Assembly: GCF_900112195.1 (NCBI RefSeq)
Contig: NZ_FOKR01000009.1
Span: 102,047-166,046, forward strand
Length of the DNA: 64,000 bases
Direction of reading: 5' to 3'
DNA from: Butyrivibrio sp. YAB3001
Lineage (GTDB): Bacteria; Bacillota; Clostridia; Lachnospirales; Lachnospiraceae
Each line of letters starts with the position of its first letter. Position 1 is the stretch's first letter. Below the pieces are notes generated by a model. That model made no database searches. It saw only the letters and a list, made by a program, of their open reading frames with translations, and had not been told where the DNA came from. The position numbers and the translations under genes were made by a program. This document shows, piece by piece, positions 50,253 through 58,274 of this stretch.

Positions 50253-51092
50253 ATGCAGGATTTTTTGAAGAATTTTTCACTTGAAGGAAAAGTAGCCTGG
50301 GTTACAGGAGCTTCTTACGGACTTGGACTTGCATATGCAACAGCATTTGTACAGAGCGGAGCAAAGGTAGTATTTAACGATATTAACCAGGAACTTGTTG
50401 ATAAGGGACTTGCTGAGTACGAAAAACTTGGAATCGAGGCTTATGGTGCTGTTTGTGATGTAACAAAAGAAGATCAGGTTCAGAAGTTTGTTGCTGATGT
50501 AGAGGCTAAGATTGGAACAATCGATATTCTTGTAAACAATGCAGGAATTATCAAGAGAATTCCTATGACAGAGATGACAGTTGATCAGTGGCAGCAGGTT
50601 ATTGATGTAGACCTTACTGGTCCATTTATCTGCTCAAAGGCAGTTCTTCCTGCAATGATCAAGAAGGGCAGCGGTAAGATTATCAACGCTTGCTCAATGA
50701 TGTCAGAATTTGGTCGTGAGACAGTATCTGCTTATGCTGCAGCAAAGGGCGGACTTAAGATGCTCACAAGAAATATCTGTTCTGAGTATGGTCAGTACAA
50801 CATTCAGTGCAATGCTATCGGACCTGGCTATATCGCAACTCCTCAGACAGCTCCTCTTCGTGAGAAACAGGCTGATGGATCAATGCATCCATTTGACAGA
50901 TTCATCCGTTCAAAGACACCTGCTCAGAGATGGGGCAAAACAGAAGATCTTATGGGACTTGCAGTATTCCTTGCTTCACCTGCTTCAGACTTTATCAATG
51001 GACAGGTTGTTTATATTGACGGCGGAATTACAGCATATATTGGTCAGGATCCTTCAAACCTTGATCCTTCAAAGCTTCAGGACGTTGACTGA
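50253..51092 (+). CDS. kduD: 2-deoxy-D-gluconate 3-dehydrogenase / DKII reductase (SDR)
   Basis: 279 aa short-chain dehydrogenase. NAD(P) binding TGASYGLGLAYA near residue 19, NNAGI at about 92, catalytic Ser in NACSMMSEFG and YAAAKGG (YxxxK). In this operon it should reduce 2,5-diketo-3-deoxygluconate to 2-keto-3-deoxygluconate. The C-terminal part is longer than a minimal SDR (PSNLDPSKLQDVD). GGAGGG lies about nine bases upstream. Confidence 0.92.
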   Translation: MQDFLKNFSLEGKVAWVTGASYGLGLAYATAFVQSGAKVVFNDINQELVDKGLAEYEKLGIEAYGAVCDVTKEDQVQKFVADVEAKIGTIDILVNNAGIIKRIPMTEMTVDQWQQVIDVDLTGPFICSKAVLPAMIKKGSGKIINACSMMSEFGRETVSAYAAAKGGLKMLTRNICSEYGQYNIQCNAIGPGYIATPQTAPLREKQADGSMHPFDRFIRSKTPAQRWGKTEDLMGLAVFLASPASDFINGQVVYIDGGITAYIGQDPSNLDPSKLQDVD

Positions 51093-51190
51093 TAAATACA
51101 TCCCCGCATGTTTATATTGAGATGTTTTTAGCAATAAGTGCGTAGTTTACAGCTTTGTATTTTATTAAGATATAAATCTAACGATTATTA

Positions 51191-51229
51191 AGTCAGATAC
51201 TGTGAGTAATGCATTTACAGTATCTGATT
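51191..51229 (+). other. Intercistronic hairpin between kduD and the aldolase
   Basis: TCAGATACTGT pairs perfectly over 11 bp with ACAGTATCTGA. No T-run follows, so it is more likely an mRNA processing or stability element than a terminator. Confidence 0.6.
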
Positions 51230-51283
51230 CTATGAAAAAAGCAAGTTTTAAGAATTGTTAACTTAAGAAGAAAGGCTATTAAA

Positions 51284-52243
51284 ATGGATAAGATTTGTGA
51301 AGAACTCTATAAAATTGGTATTGTACCTGTTATAGCAATTGATGATGCGAAGGACGCTGAGCCACTTGCAGAAGCTCTTATAAAGGGTGGACTTCCAGCA
51401 GCAGAGGTTACATTCCGTACAGCTGCAGCAGAAGAGGCAATCAGAATTATTTCTCAGAAATTCCCTGAGATGATCGTTGGCGCAGGCACAGTTCTTAATA
51501 AAGAACAAGCTGATCGTGCTAAGGCAGCAGGAGCAAAGTTTATCGTAAGCCCTGGCTTTAACAGATCAAATGTTGAATATATTCAGAGCATTGGTGTTCC
51601 TGTAGTTCCCGGAACAGCTACTCCAGGCGAAGTCGAGCAGGCTATTGAACTTGGACTTGACTGTGTTAAGTTTTTCCCTGCTGAGCAGAACGGTGGTATT
51701 GCCAAGATCAAGGCAATGGCAGCTCCTTACACAAAGATGCACTTCATGCCAACTGGCGGTGTAAACAAGAACAATCTCAATGATTATCTCAGCTTTAATA
51801 AGGTATTCTGCTGCGGCGGAAGCTGGATGGTTAAGAAAGACCTTATTTCAGCAGGCAAGTTTGATGAGATTGAAGCAATGACAAGAGATGCAGTTAATGC
51901 AATGCTTGGCTTTACAATGAAGCATGTAGGCATCAATGAGACTGACGCTGCAGCTGCTGAAGCTACAGCAGATAAGTTTGATCTTTTTGGCTTTACTAAG
52001 AAGGTTGGCAACTCATCTGTATTTGCGGGTTCAGTTGTTGAAGTTATGAAGTCTCAGGGACGTGGCACACACGGTCATATCGCTATCGGAACTAACAATG
52101 TTGACAGAGCAGTTTACCATCTTGGAAAGCAGGGAGTTAAGTTTGACGAGACTTCATTTAGCTATGATGCTGATAATCATCTTAAAGTTGCTTACCTTGC
52201 AGAAGAGTTTGGCGGATTTGCGGTTCATCTTGTAAAGAACTGA
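51284..52243 (+). CDS. eda: KDPG/KHG aldolase fused to a C-terminal VOC-like domain
   Basis: 319 aa. Residues about 1-205 are the class I aldolase that splits 2-keto-3-deoxy-6-phosphogluconate into pyruvate and glyceraldehyde-3-phosphate: AEVTFRTAAAEEAI carries the catalytic Glu, and CVKFFPAEQNGG the Schiff-base Lys. From about residue 213 (MKHVGINETDAAAAEATADK) a further 105 residues read like a glyoxalase/VOC half-domain (GHIAIGTNNVDRAVYHLGKQ ... EFGGFAVHLVK). Standard Eda proteins end at about 210. The extra domain may help oligomerise or bind substrate. It lies between kduD and kdgK. Confidence 0.9.
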   Translation: MDKICEELYKIGIVPVIAIDDAKDAEPLAEALIKGGLPAAEVTFRTAAAEEAIRIISQKFPEMIVGAGTVLNKEQADRAKAAGAKFIVSPGFNRSNVEYIQSIGVPVVPGTATPGEVEQAIELGLDCVKFFPAEQNGGIAKIKAMAAPYTKMHFMPTGGVNKNNLNDYLSFNKVFCCGGSWMVKKDLISAGKFDEIEAMTRDAVNAMLGFTMKHVGINETDAAAAEATADKFDLFGFTKKVGNSSVFAGSVVEVMKSQGRGTHGHIAIGTNNVDRAVYHLGKQGVKFDETSFSYDADNHLKVAYLAEEFGGFAVHLVKN

Positions 52244-52369
52244 TGAGAGCAGACTTCTTTATCTGTTAATAAGTTTTATAACAAGTAATTGATTGCTTTT
52301 ATCTCATTAGAATAAAACATGTATTTGTAGCGTTTTTTTATAAGAATATTAGAAAGAAGGATTAGTACT

Positions 52370-53395
52370 ATGGCAAAAAAAGTTGTAACATTTGGTGAAA
52401 TCATGCTTCGTCTTCAGCCTGATAATTATCTTAGATTTGTTCAGGTTGACCATTTAGAGGCAACATTCGGCGGCGGAGAAGCAAACGTTTCTGTTTCACT
52501 TGCTAATTATGGACTTGATTCAGTATATGTAACAAAGCTTCCAAAGCATGAAATTGGACAGGCTGCTGTTAACTCTCTTAGAAAATATGGTGTTGACACA
52601 TCTAAGATAACAAGAGGCGGCGACAGAGTAGGTATTTACTTCAACGAAAAGGGTGCTTCACAGAGAGGTTCAAAGTGCATCTATGACAGAGCTCATTCTG
52701 CTATTGCAGAAGCAGTTCCTGCAGATTTTGACTGGGATGATATCTTTGATGGAGCAGAATGGTTCCACTTCACAGGAATTACTCCTGCTGTAAGTGACAG
52801 CCTTGCTGAGATTACTCTTGAGGCTTGTAAGAAAGCTAAAGAGCATGGCCTTACAGTTTCCTGTGACCTTAACTACAGAGGAAAGCTTTGGAGCAAAGAA
52901 AAAGCAGGAAAAGTTATGGCTGAACTTTGCCAGTATGTAGATGTATGTATCGCAAACGAAGAGGATGCAGGCGATGTATTCGGAATCAAGGCTTCTTCTA
53001 CAGACGTTACAACAGGTAAGCTTAACAGAGAAGGCTACATTGAAGTTGCTCAGAAGCTCACAGAGCGTTTTGGCTTCAAGAAGGTTGCTATTACACTTCG
53101 TGAATCTATTTCTGCTAATGACAATAATTGGAGCGCAATGCTTTATACAGATGGAGAAGCATTCTTCTCAAAGAAATATGCACTTCATATCGTTGACAGA
53201 GTTGGTGGAGGAGATTCATTTGGTGGCGGACTTATTTACAGCTGCGTAAACGGATTTGATTCACAGGCAACTATCGAATTTGCTGTAGCTGCTTCAGCTC
53301 TTAAGCACTCTATTGAAGGTGACTTCAACCTTGTTACAGTAGATGAAGTTAATAAGCTTGCAGGTGGCGACGGATCAGGACGTATCCAGAGATAA
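52370..53395 (+). CDS. kdgK: 2-keto-3-deoxygluconate kinase (PfkB family)
   Basis: 341 aa sugar kinase making KDPG for the upstream aldolase. PfkB features: FGEIMLRLQP at the start, FGGGEANVSVSLANYG, CDLNYRGKLWS, VDVCIANEEDAG and the catalytic DRVGGGDSFGGGL (the usual GAGD is GGGD here). AGAAAGAAGG precedes the ATG. It ends the uronate operon; a strong terminator follows. Confidence 0.93.
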   Translation: MAKKVVTFGEIMLRLQPDNYLRFVQVDHLEATFGGGEANVSVSLANYGLDSVYVTKLPKHEIGQAAVNSLRKYGVDTSKITRGGDRVGIYFNEKGASQRGSKCIYDRAHSAIAEAVPADFDWDDIFDGAEWFHFTGITPAVSDSLAEITLEACKKAKEHGLTVSCDLNYRGKLWSKEKAGKVMAELCQYVDVCIANEEDAGDVFGIKASSTDVTTGKLNREGYIEVAQKLTERFGFKKVAITLRESISANDNNWSAMLYTDGEAFFSKKYALHIVDRVGGGDSFGGGLIYSCVNGFDSQATIEFAVAASALKHSIEGDFNLVTVDEVNKLAGGDGSGRIQR

Positions 53396-53430
53396 TTCGC
53401 TAAATAGGATATTTATCAGATATTAGAAAA

Positions 53431-53482
53431 TTCAAGGGCTCTTTCTTTTGGCAGATAGCTAAAAGAAAGAGCTCTTTTTGGT
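53431..53482 (+). terminator. Terminator of the uronate operon
   Basis: AAGGGCTCTTTCTTTT pairs with AAAAGAAAGAGCTCTT, then TTT. Confidence 0.9.
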
Positions 53483-53648
53483 ACAGGAAATGCTGTCTTA
53501 TGAAAATAATCTTCCGTGTTTGTTAATGTACATTTGGACGTGAATATAAACACATTATGCCGTATAATATATTTGGGAGAATAACGAAAAAAGTTGCACT
53601 ATAGATACACACTTGTGCGGACGAAATTCTTTCTTATGAGAGGCTTTT

Positions 53649-54914
53649 ATGAAAGTTGATAAGACTATTAATTCTTTTTTATTATATTTAGCTGTCTTTT
53701 CCATGCTGATTACAGGTTACTATGTTAACCGAATTGCGCTCAGCAATAATGTAGCGGGAGAATATGTTACGCAGATAAGTCTTACCGGTTCCAGACTGTC
53801 TGATAAAGTATATGCTACTGTCAGCAAGAATTCTGAAAGAAAGATAGCTGATGTTTATAGCACGGAATATGCATGTGTGCTTTATAACATCAGTGATAGC
53901 GCTATGAAGAATTGGAAAATGCTATTGACTGTGCCGGAGGGAACGATTGTTGAAAGTACACAAAATGCTGAATCTATCTTTTATACAGACAACAGCACAC
54001 TTATAATAAGCCCCGAGGATTACAATGTGGAAATAGGTTCCTATGAGGCAATAGATTTTTTTGTCTCTTTGAGCACAAGAGAAGAGTTTAATCCCGGTCA
54101 GATCAAATTTGTCGGATATCAGGATTATACTAAGAAGCATGATTATTTAGGTGGAGTGATCATTGCTGCAATTTTTATTTGGAGCATTGCTTTTGTGGGA
54201 TTTTTGGTAACAAAATACAATCTGAGAAGTTATTATGATAAGCAGCAGAATAGTGCCAGGATAATCCTTCAGTCAATGAATACTTTCATTAGCTTTATCG
54301 ATGCTAAAGATCCTTATACAAGGGGACATTCCAAGAGAGTTGCAATGTATGCAGCAGAGATGGGAAAAAGAATGGGACTTTCAGAGGATGAGGTTCAGAA
54401 TATCTATTACGCAGGTCTTTTGCATGATGCCGGGAAGATCAGTATTCCTGATGCTGTTTTAAATAAACCCGGGAAACTGACCGATGAAGAGAGGCGATGC
54501 ATCCAGGACCATACAATTTCAGGCGGAAATATGTTGAAGCAATTATCGTCCATAAGAGGAATCAGGGAAACAGCGCTTTATCATCATGAGAGATTTGATG
54601 GAAATGGTTATCCTGAAGGACTTAAAGGGGAGGCGATTCCTTTATATGCAAGAATTGTGGGAGTGGCAGATTCATATGATGCAATGTCCAGCAATCGTGT
54701 GTACAGAAGACATCTGAATAAGGATGAAATTATAGAAGAAATTCAAAAAGGCTCCGGAACGCAGTTTGATCCGGATATTGTTAAATACATGGTTGATATG
54801 ATCAATGATGGTTATGTTAATGTTGTAAAAATGGAGACATCTGACAGCGATGAGGATAGTAAAGATTTTCATCTGTCAGAAAGTGATATACCCGGAGTAT
54901 ATATGGGCTATTGA
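53649..54914 (+). CDS. Membrane HD-GYP domain protein, c-di-GMP phosphodiesterase
   Basis: 421 aa. An N-terminal helix (about 8-27), an extracytoplasmic beta-rich sensor of about 130 residues, a second helix (GGVIIAAIFIWSIAFVGFLV, about 168-187) and a cytoplasmic HD-GYP domain. Catalytic motifs: DPYTRGHSKRVAMYA, LLHDAGKISIPD, the second His in IQDHTISGG and ALYHHERFDGNGYPEGL, the intact GYP motif. Family members hydrolyse c-di-GMP. This links to the GEMM riboswitch at 21 kb: the enzyme could lower the signal in response to an external cue. It is a single-gene unit. Confidence 0.92.
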   Translation: MKVDKTINSFLLYLAVFSMLITGYYVNRIALSNNVAGEYVTQISLTGSRLSDKVYATVSKNSERKIADVYSTEYACVLYNISDSAMKNWKMLLTVPEGTIVESTQNAESIFYTDNSTLIISPEDYNVEIGSYEAIDFFVSLSTREEFNPGQIKFVGYQDYTKKHDYLGGVIIAAIFIWSIAFVGFLVTKYNLRSYYDKQQNSARIILQSMNTFISFIDAKDPYTRGHSKRVAMYAAEMGKRMGLSEDEVQNIYYAGLLHDAGKISIPDAVLNKPGKLTDEERRCIQDHTISGGNMLKQLSSIRGIRETALYHHERFDGNGYPEGLKGEAIPLYARIVGVADSYDAMSSNRVYRRHLNKDEIIEEIQKGSGTQFDPDIVKYMVDMINDGYVNVVKMETSDSDEDSKDFHLSESDIPGVYMGY

Positions 54915-54978
54915 TTTTGCTGCTCATACAGAAATGATTCAGTATTGACATGGTTGTTCCAATCTCGTAATATGTAAT

Positions 54979-54992
54979 TGAAATCGGTTTCA
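54979..54992 (+). promoter_or_regulatory. LacI-type operator 1 (autoregulation)
   Basis: TGAAATCGGTTTCA, a near-palindrome with the central CG of LacI/CcpA-type sites, 27 bases before the regulator's start codon. Confidence 0.72.
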
Positions 54993-55018
54993 AACGGTCC
55001 CCCAAGGATGGAGTTAGT

Positions 55019-56068
55019 ATGGAACGAGACAAATCTAGTGTCGGTAAAACAATTACGATATATGATATAGCAGAGGAAGCGGGAGTTTCAGCTTCTACTG
55101 TTTCTCGCGTGCTCAATGGCAGCGCGTCTGTCCGTAAGGAGAAAAAAGAGAAAATCCAAAGTATAATAGATAAATATGATTTTAAGCCAAACGCGCTTGC
55201 AAAGGGGCTTTCTGATACAGCAACCAAAATGATAGGTATTTTGGTGGCAGATGTGCGCAATCCCTATTATTCAGAGATGTTTGCTTCCTGTGAAAAGGCG
55301 GCAGAGGAAGCGGGCTACAGTGTTGCGCTTGTCAATTTCCATGGAAGTAAGGAAAGGGAACTTGCTCAGCTTGATAACCTTATAAGACAGCGTCCGGATG
55401 CCGTTATCCAGATGGGAGGCCGTGTTGATGATCTGATAACTGACGATGCGTATGCTGAAAAGATCAGGCGTGTTTCACAAAATATCCCATTTATCATAAC
55501 TGGCAAACTGGATAAAACGTCTGTGCACAGTGTTGTTATTGATGAGTCACATGGAATGGATCTTGTGATGGATCATCTTATTTCTCTTGGACATACAAAA
55601 ATTGCTCTGGTCGGCGGCGAAATGCGTGTTGTTTCCACATACAAGAAGTATCAGAGTTATCAGGAAAGCCTTCAAAAGCACGGAATTGTTGAAAGAGGAG
55701 AGTATGTTGTTAACAGCTTCTATGATCCTGAATCCGGTTACGAAGCAACTAACAAAGTACTTGAGTTAAAAGACAGACCGACTGCAATCATTACCATAAA
55801 TGACTTCGCGGCAAGCGGCGCACTCAGAAGCATCATAGAGCATGGACTTCGTATTCCGGAGGATATCTCTATTGCAAGCTTTGACAATACTTATATTGCA
55901 GAGCTCACTGTTCCTAAGCTCACAAGTATAGATTATAATTATTCGGATTATGGAAAAAAACTTGTGGATACAGCAATCAGTATTATACAGGGGAATGATG
56001 CAGAATATATACAGATGGTAGAGCCAAGACTTATAATTCGTGAAAGTACAGGACCGGTGCCGGAATGA
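55019..56068 (+). CDS. LacI-family transcriptional regulator
   Basis: 349 aa. The helix-turn-helix and hinge are TIYDIAEEAGVSASTVSRVL and KPNALAKGLSDTATKMIGIL, followed by a periplasmic-binding-protein-like sensor (ADVRNPYYSEMFASCEKAAE; SLGHTKIALVGGE; SIASFDNTYIAELTVPKLTS). Matching operators lie before itself and before the sugar importer, so it should repress both until a sugar binds. The co-regulated GH35 gene suggests a galactoside ligand, by inference only. Confidence 0.94.
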   Translation: MERDKSSVGKTITIYDIAEEAGVSASTVSRVLNGSASVRKEKKEKIQSIIDKYDFKPNALAKGLSDTATKMIGILVADVRNPYYSEMFASCEKAAEEAGYSVALVNFHGSKERELAQLDNLIRQRPDAVIQMGGRVDDLITDDAYAEKIRRVSQNIPFIITGKLDKTSVHSVVIDESHGMDLVMDHLISLGHTKIALVGGEMRVVSTYKKYQSYQESLQKHGIVERGEYVVNSFYDPESGYEATNKVLELKDRPTAIITINDFAASGALRSIIEHGLRIPEDISIASFDNTYIAELTVPKLTSIDYNYSDYGKKLVDTAISIIQGNDAEYIQMVEPRLIIRESTGPVPE

Positions 56069-56088
56069 TTCGGCAATATTACCAAAAT

Positions 56089-56122
56089 TGGAGAGATGTT
56101 CCCAAGGGAATGTCTCTTTTTT
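56089..56122 (+). terminator. Terminator of the LacI gene
   Basis: AGAGATGTTCCC pairs with GGGAATGTCTCT around a 3-base centre, then TTTTTT. Confidence 0.8.
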
Positions 56123-56140
56123 GTTGCATATTGCCAAAAA

Positions 56141-56154
56141 TGCAATCGGTTTCA
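56141..56154 (+). promoter_or_regulatory. LacI-type operator 2
   Basis: TGCAATCGGTTTCA, ten bases upstream of a TTGACG -35 box (56164-56169). Same core as operators 1 and 3. Confidence 0.72.
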
Positions 56155-56200
56155 AAAAATACGTTGACGATAATGGTGAATTAATGATTAAATTATTATA

Positions 56201-56214
56201 TGAAATCGGTTGCA
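56201..56214 (+). promoter_or_regulatory. LacI-type operator 3
   Basis: TGAAATCGGTTGCA, just downstream of the presumed -10 (ATTAAA near 56187). Operators 2 and 3 are centred 60 bases apart and bracket the importer promoter, which would allow a repression loop. A weaker TTCAATCGATTGTG lies at 56252. Confidence 0.72.
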
Positions 56215-56290
56215 AATAGTTAAAATGCACAAATGGGGACGTTGCTGATTTTTCAATCGATTGTGATTCTACCAAATGTGGGAGGCTATT

Positions 56291-57247
56291 ATGAGTAAAA
56301 ATAGTAAAACATCTTCTACTACAGGAATAAGAAAACGCGGAGTGCTTGAAACTTTGTGGAGATACAGGGTTCTTGAGCTCATGTGCCTTCCTGCAGTTGT
56401 CTTTTTCTTTTTGTTCAGTTACATGCCGATGCCGGGAATTTGGGTTGCATTTGTTAAGTACAATTACAGAGATGGTATTTTTGGAAGTAAATTTGTAGGA
56501 CTTAACAATTTTAAGTTCCTTGCTGAATCAGGTAAACTCTTTGATCTTACCAAGAATACAATTTTATATAACATAGCATTTATCATACTCGGAAATCTGC
56601 TCGCAATTGTGGTGGCTATTCTTCTCAATGAGATGCAGAGCAAGATGTTCAAGAAGGTTTCACAGACAATGATGTTTCTTCCTTACTTCATTTCACAGGT
56701 TCTTGTAGGAATCCTTGTTTACAACCTTTTGAACTATGACTATGGATTTGTTAATGAGATTCTCACTTCACTTGGAAGAGAGAAATGGGGACCATACTCA
56801 GATGCATCTGTCTGGCCGGTAATTCTTGTTATCGTTCATCTATGGCAGCAGACAGGCTATAACTCAGTAGTTTATTTTGCTGCAATCTGCGGAATAGATG
56901 CAGAGATAATTGAGGCTGCAAAGGTTGATGGAGCAAACGCTTTCCAGAAGATCAGATACATCATTCTTCCCGGACTTAAGCCAACAATCGTAATTCTTCT
57001 TTTGTTTGCTCTGGGCGGAATCGTAAAAGGTAATTTTGGTCTTTTCTATAATATTATTGGTACAAACTCACTTCTGTATCCTACAACAGATATTATTGAG
57101 ACTTATGTATACCGCGCAACAATCACAGACTTTAACTTTTCTACAGCTTCAGCTGTTGGTTTGTATCAGTCGATTATTGGTTTTGTGATGGTTATGGCAG
57201 TCAACTTTATAGTTAAAAAGATTGATCCTGACTATTCATTATTCTAA
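56291..57247 (+). CDS. Oligosaccharide ABC transporter permease, LplB type
   Basis: 318 aa from ATG 56291 (GGGAGG just upstream; an ATG at 56276 precedes that site). Six helices, N-terminal MCLPAVVFFFLFSYMPMPGI as in the LplB/YteP polysaccharide group, and the EAA loop EAAKVDGANAFQKIRYIILP near residue 225 that contacts the ATPase. It pairs with the next permease and the following lipoprotein. No ATPase gene is present; a shared MsmX/UgpC-type ATPase elsewhere is expected. Confidence 0.93.
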   Translation: MSKNSKTSSTTGIRKRGVLETLWRYRVLELMCLPAVVFFFLFSYMPMPGIWVAFVKYNYRDGIFGSKFVGLNNFKFLAESGKLFDLTKNTILYNIAFIILGNLLAIVVAILLNEMQSKMFKKVSQTMMFLPYFISQVLVGILVYNLLNYDYGFVNEILTSLGREKWGPYSDASVWPVILVIVHLWQQTGYNSVVYFAAICGIDAEIIEAAKVDGANAFQKIRYIILPGLKPTIVILLLFALGGIVKGNFGLFYNIIGTNSLLYPTTDIIETYVYRATITDFNFSTASAVGLYQSIIGFVMVMAVNFIVKKIDPDYSLF

Positions 57248-57290
57248 AGAAATACTGAATTACCATAAAGATAGAAAAGAGGAGCACAAA

Positions 57291-58211
57291 ATGTCCAAGA
57301 ACAACGAAATTGAGATGACAGGTGTCAAAGTAAAACTTGGCGTTTCAGATATCATAATAAGAACTGTCGGCTATGTGCTGATAACATTTTATGCACTTGC
57401 CTGCGTTTTTCCATTTTTGATCATTATCGGAACATCTTTTACAAATGAATCAGTTATCAGAGCAGAAGGCGTTAAGCTGATACCAAAGGAATTTACGGTA
57501 AAGGCCTATGAGATGGTTGTAAGAGGCGGAATGATCTGGAAATCCTATGGACTTACAATAACACTTACATTGTGTGGTACCGTATGTGGTCTTTTGATCA
57601 TTGCCATGACAGGTTACGCACTTCAGAGAAAAGACTTTCCTCTGAGAAATGCAATTTCTTTTTACATTTACTTTACATCTTTGTTCTCAGCAGGACTTGC
57701 ACCATATTACCTTCTGATGACACAGACCTATAAACTTAATGACAGCTATCTTGCAGTATTCTTTCCACTTTTGATGTCACCATGGCTGATCATTCTTATG
57801 AAAAACTTTGTTAAGGCTATTCCTCATGAGATTACCGAATCAGGTAAGATTGACGGAGCGGGGGATATGGTTATTTTTACAAGACTTATCCTTCCTATGC
57901 TTAAGCCGGCACTTGCTACTATAGGTCTTTTCCTTGCCCTTGGTTATTGGAATGAGTGGTATCAGTCATCACTGTTCCTTAGTTCAAGAGTGGCGGTTAA
58001 GCCTCTTCAGTTCCAGTTATACAAGGTTGTTAACGAAACACAGGCCCTTAAGAATTCTATCGCGGGGCAGTATATCACACTTACAGATGTGCCTACAGAA
58101 TCACTTAAGATGGCAACAGCGGTAATGGCTACAGGTCCTATCGTATTCCTGTATCCATTTGTTCAGAAATACTTTATCGGCGGTATTACAGTCGGTGCGG
58201 TAAAAGGTTGA
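57291..58211 (+). CDS. Oligosaccharide ABC transporter permease, YtcP/LplC type
   Basis: 306 aa from ATG 57291, with GAGGAG seven bases upstream. Second membrane half of the importer: YVLITFYALACVFPFLIIIG, then GTSFTNE typical of the family, and an EAA-like loop ESGKIDGAGDMVIFTRLILP. The C-terminus ends FIGGITVGAVKG, the common ending of YtcP proteins. It forms a heterodimer with the upstream permease. Confidence 0.93.
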   Translation: MSKNNEIEMTGVKVKLGVSDIIIRTVGYVLITFYALACVFPFLIIIGTSFTNESVIRAEGVKLIPKEFTVKAYEMVVRGGMIWKSYGLTITLTLCGTVCGLLIIAMTGYALQRKDFPLRNAISFYIYFTSLFSAGLAPYYLLMTQTYKLNDSYLAVFFPLLMSPWLIILMKNFVKAIPHEITESGKIDGAGDMVIFTRLILPMLKPALATIGLFLALGYWNEWYQSSLFLSSRVAVKPLQFQLYKVVNETQALKNSIAGQYITLTDVPTESLKMATAVMATGPIVFLYPFVQKYFIGGITVGAVKG

Positions 58212-58274
58212 GCAGAAATGAAATTCACATTATGTGAATTCACATATTTTTTCACATTTTAAAGGAGGATAAAA

